Source of the DNA: Acidobacteriaceae bacterium
Lineage (GTDB): Bacteria > Acidobacteriota > Terriglobia > Terriglobales > Acidobacteriaceae
Direction of reading: 5' to 3'
Length of the DNA: 6,374 nucleotides
Assembly: GCA_003139975.1 (NCBI GenBank)
Contig: PLHN01000114.1
Coordinates: forward strand, 14,985 to 21,358
Position numbers and translations under genes: made by a program. Below, in pieces: positions 4,956 through 6,374 of the stretch. Within the stretch, counting starts at the first letter, position 1. Every line of letters starts with the position of its first letter. The notes under the pieces were generated by a model. It saw nothing but the letters and a program-made list of their open reading frames with translations, was not told the origin of the DNA and did not search any database.

Positions 4956-6251
4956 ATGACGGAACCGAAACAACTCGACGAACCCGAGTCGGAAATCCGA
5001 TCTGGCATTAGTCGCGTTGTGGTACGGTTAGCAACTGAGACGAGCCCGGCGCGCCAGTTTTCGGAGGATACCGAAAAGATGGCACGCCGGAGATTTCAAA
5101 ATCCCGAACCAACGCGGTTAGGGAAATGGTGGTACTTGCTTATCTGGCAAGATGAATTTCTAGCTGGCAAGCGGGTCCGCAGGAGAAAACGCGTTCGGCT
5201 CGTTCCCGCAACCATGCCGGAGCGAGAGGTCAAGAAGATTGCGGCTGAGTTCTTGAGGCCGATGAATCAGGGACTCGCTCCAATCGGGGCGGCGGTCGGT
5301 TTTGGAGAGTACGTGGAAACGATCTACAGACCGACCCTGCTGCCGCTGATGGCGAAGAGCACTCAGATGCGGTACGAGAGCGTGATTAAGCTCTACCTCA
5401 ACCCGGCGTTTGAAACGAAGTGCATGCGCGATCTGACGCCTTTAACCTTGCAACAGTTTTTCTCCGGCATCGCGCCTTCGAAGTTGTCCTATGAATCGAG
5501 GGACAAAATTCGCGATGTCATGTCCAGCGTCCTTACCTCTGCCGTCACGTATGGGATTCTTATCAAGAACCCGATGGAGGGCGTGAGGCTTACTCCGGCG
5601 AGAAGGGGCAATCGCGTAAAGCCCTATATCGACCCGATGAAGTTCTCGTCGCTGCTCTTTCTGATTCCCGAACCTTACGCGACTATGGTGCATGTAGCCG
5701 CGTTCACGGGGTTGAGGCCGAGCGAATTAATTGGGCTTCGGTGGAGAAACGTCCATGCGGACTCCATCACGATAGATGAGCGGTACTGTCGCGGCGAGTG
5801 GGGAGCACCAAAGAGCCAAGCCAGCAATGCAACGATTCCGGTGAATCGATGCGTGATCGACCGGATTCACCGGCTCAAGAGCATTACGATCGAAATCAAG
5901 GCGGGCAACGCAGTACGCCGCTATCCAGCGGTAAAGGCGTCCGGCCCTGACGATCTGGTTTTCTCTTCGGTCGTCACTGGCGCTCCGATGCGCGACAACA
6001 CAGTACTCACCCGGTTCATCAAGCCAGCAGCTCGGGCGTTAGGGATGGGCTGGGTTAACTGGCAGGTGCTTCGTCGTTCACACGCAACCTGGCTGAAAAT
6101 CGCGGGGGCGGACGTGAAAGACGCACAGGCTCAAATGCGCCACTCAAGGCCGACCACGACTCTCGAAATTTACCAGCAGTTCATTCCCGAGTCACAGCGA
6201 CGTGTAGTGGACAAGCTCACTGAATTAGCGGGGCAAACGTTTGTGAACTAA
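4956..6251 (+). CDS. Tyrosine-recombinase integrase, up to 431 aa
   Basis: A site-specific recombinase that would integrate and excise the element. An N-terminal beta-rich segment (about 43-85, GKWWYLLIWQDEFLAGKRVRRRKRVRL) resembles an arm-binding domain. A core-binding SAM-like helical domain (about 115-210) and the catalytic domain (about 225-425) follow. Catalytic residues visible are R254 in TGLRPSEL, K286 in GAPKSQ, R373 in WQVLRRSHATWL, H396 in MRHSRPTTTLEIY, and nucleophile Y406. The usual HxxR histidine is Q370 here, a change I also associate with this integrase group. Two starts are possible: ATG 4956 with AGAGG 5 bases before it, or ATG 5079 (MARRRFQNPE), which has GGAGG at 5063-5067 and gives 390 residues beginning where many relatives begin. 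It lies 46 bp after the SSB-like gene and reads the same way. Confidence 0.93.
   Translation: MTEPKQLDEPESEIRSGISRVVVRLATETSPARQFSEDTEKMARRRFQNPEPTRLGKWWYLLIWQDEFLAGKRVRRRKRVRLVPATMPEREVKKIAAEFLRPMNQGLAPIGAAVGFGEYVETIYRPTLLPLMAKSTQMRYESVIKLYLNPAFETKCMRDLTPLTLQQFFSGIAPSKLSYESRDKIRDVMSSVLTSAVTYGILIKNPMEGVRLTPARRGNRVKPYIDPMKFSSLLFLIPEPYATMVHVAAFTGLRPSELIGLRWRNVHADSITIDERYCRGEWGAPKSQASNATIPVNRCVIDRIHRLKSITIEIKAGNAVRRYPAVKASGPDDLVFSSVVTGAPMRDNTVLTRFIKPAARALGMGWVNWQVLRRSHATWLKIAGADVKDAQAQMRHSRPTTTLEIYQQFIPESQRRVVDKLTELAGQTFVN
5063..5067 (+). promoter_or_regulatory. GGAGG ribosome binding site for alternative integrase start
   Basis: GGAGG lies 11 bases before ATG 5079, inside the longer integrase frame. 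It is a stronger Shine-Dalgarno match than the AGAGG at 4946-4950 that precedes ATG 4956, though its spacing is long. It supports MARRRF as the real or a second start. Confidence 0.45.
6234..6243. repeat. Palindrome CAAACGTTTG at the integrase stop
   Basis: A perfect 10-bp palindrome overlaps the last codons of the integrase gene, ten bases before the TGTTCCAA repeats. It may belong to the same recombination site or be chance. Confidence 0.3.
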
Positions 6252-6252
6252 C

Positions 6253-6284
6253 TTGTTCCAAAACGTTGTTCCAAAATGTTCCAA
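6253..6284. repeat. Three direct copies of TGTTCCAA after the integrase (putative att/arm sites)
   Basis: TTGTTCCAAAA occurs exactly at 6253-6263 and at 6266-6276, and a third copy TGTTCCAA at 6277-6284. They begin two bases after the integrase stop codon. Short direct repeats in this place are typical of arm- or core-type binding sites of the tyrosine recombinase at the element end (inference). I saw no further copy elsewhere in the window. Confidence 0.5.
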
Positions 6285-6374
6285 TATTCGGGCGGAAAAA
6301 GACGGTGAAAACAGTGACAAGGATCAAAGAATCAATAGGATTACAACGGTCGCGTTTGGCCCTGAAAAGGCTGG

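Noticed and set aside
6285..6374. Possible tRNA or tmRNA gene at the right edge serving as the integration target
   Set aside because: I looked for a T-arm GGTTCGA-type motif, cloverleaf pairing and a CCA-like end on both strands and found none. The target may lie beyond the window.

Overview
The window reads as a bacterial chromosome segment, moderately GC-rich, in which a small integrated mobile element lies directly next to the 3' end of an Rhs-type polymorphic toxin gene. The YD-repeat style of the Rhs protein and the type of tyrosine recombinase recall soil Acidobacteriota (Terriglobia). That assignment is from memory of family style and is tentative.

Left part, 1-2385: the last ~574 residues of an Rhs/YD-repeat protein, open at the left edge, end in a proline-rich linker, one predicted membrane segment and a short cysteine-rich tip. 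Seven bases later starts a 216-residue helical, HEAT-like protein that sits where the immunity protein of an Rhs toxin normally sits.

Right part, 2431-6374: a compact module. An unrecognised basic protein (2431-3267, minus strand) is divergent from a 78-residue Xre/Cro-type repressor (3311-3547). The 43 bp between them hold two similar palindromes that look like operators. A 434 bp gene-free stretch follows (3548-3981), holding at least nine hairpin-capable inverted repeats. One of them is tipped by GCGAAGC, the ultra-stable DNA mini-hairpin known from single-stranded phage origins. Next come three genes reading rightward: a 191-residue HUH rolling-circle initiator with a phiX174-gpA-like YVAKYVSK active site, a 121-residue protein with an SSB-like acidic tip (DEDFPF) that overlaps it by 14 bp, and a tyrosine integrase. 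After the integrase stop are three copies of TGTTCCAA, probably integrase binding sites near an element end.

Interpretation (inference): the right part is an integrative element that replicates by rolling circle. The repressor would control entry, the initiator would nick in the structured region, the SSB-like protein would coat the displaced strand, and the integrase would insert and excise the circle. No capsid, relaxase-coupling or helicase gene is visible, so it may be an integrating plasmid or phage satellite that borrows host helicase and polymerase. Its exact ends could not be fixed from this window.
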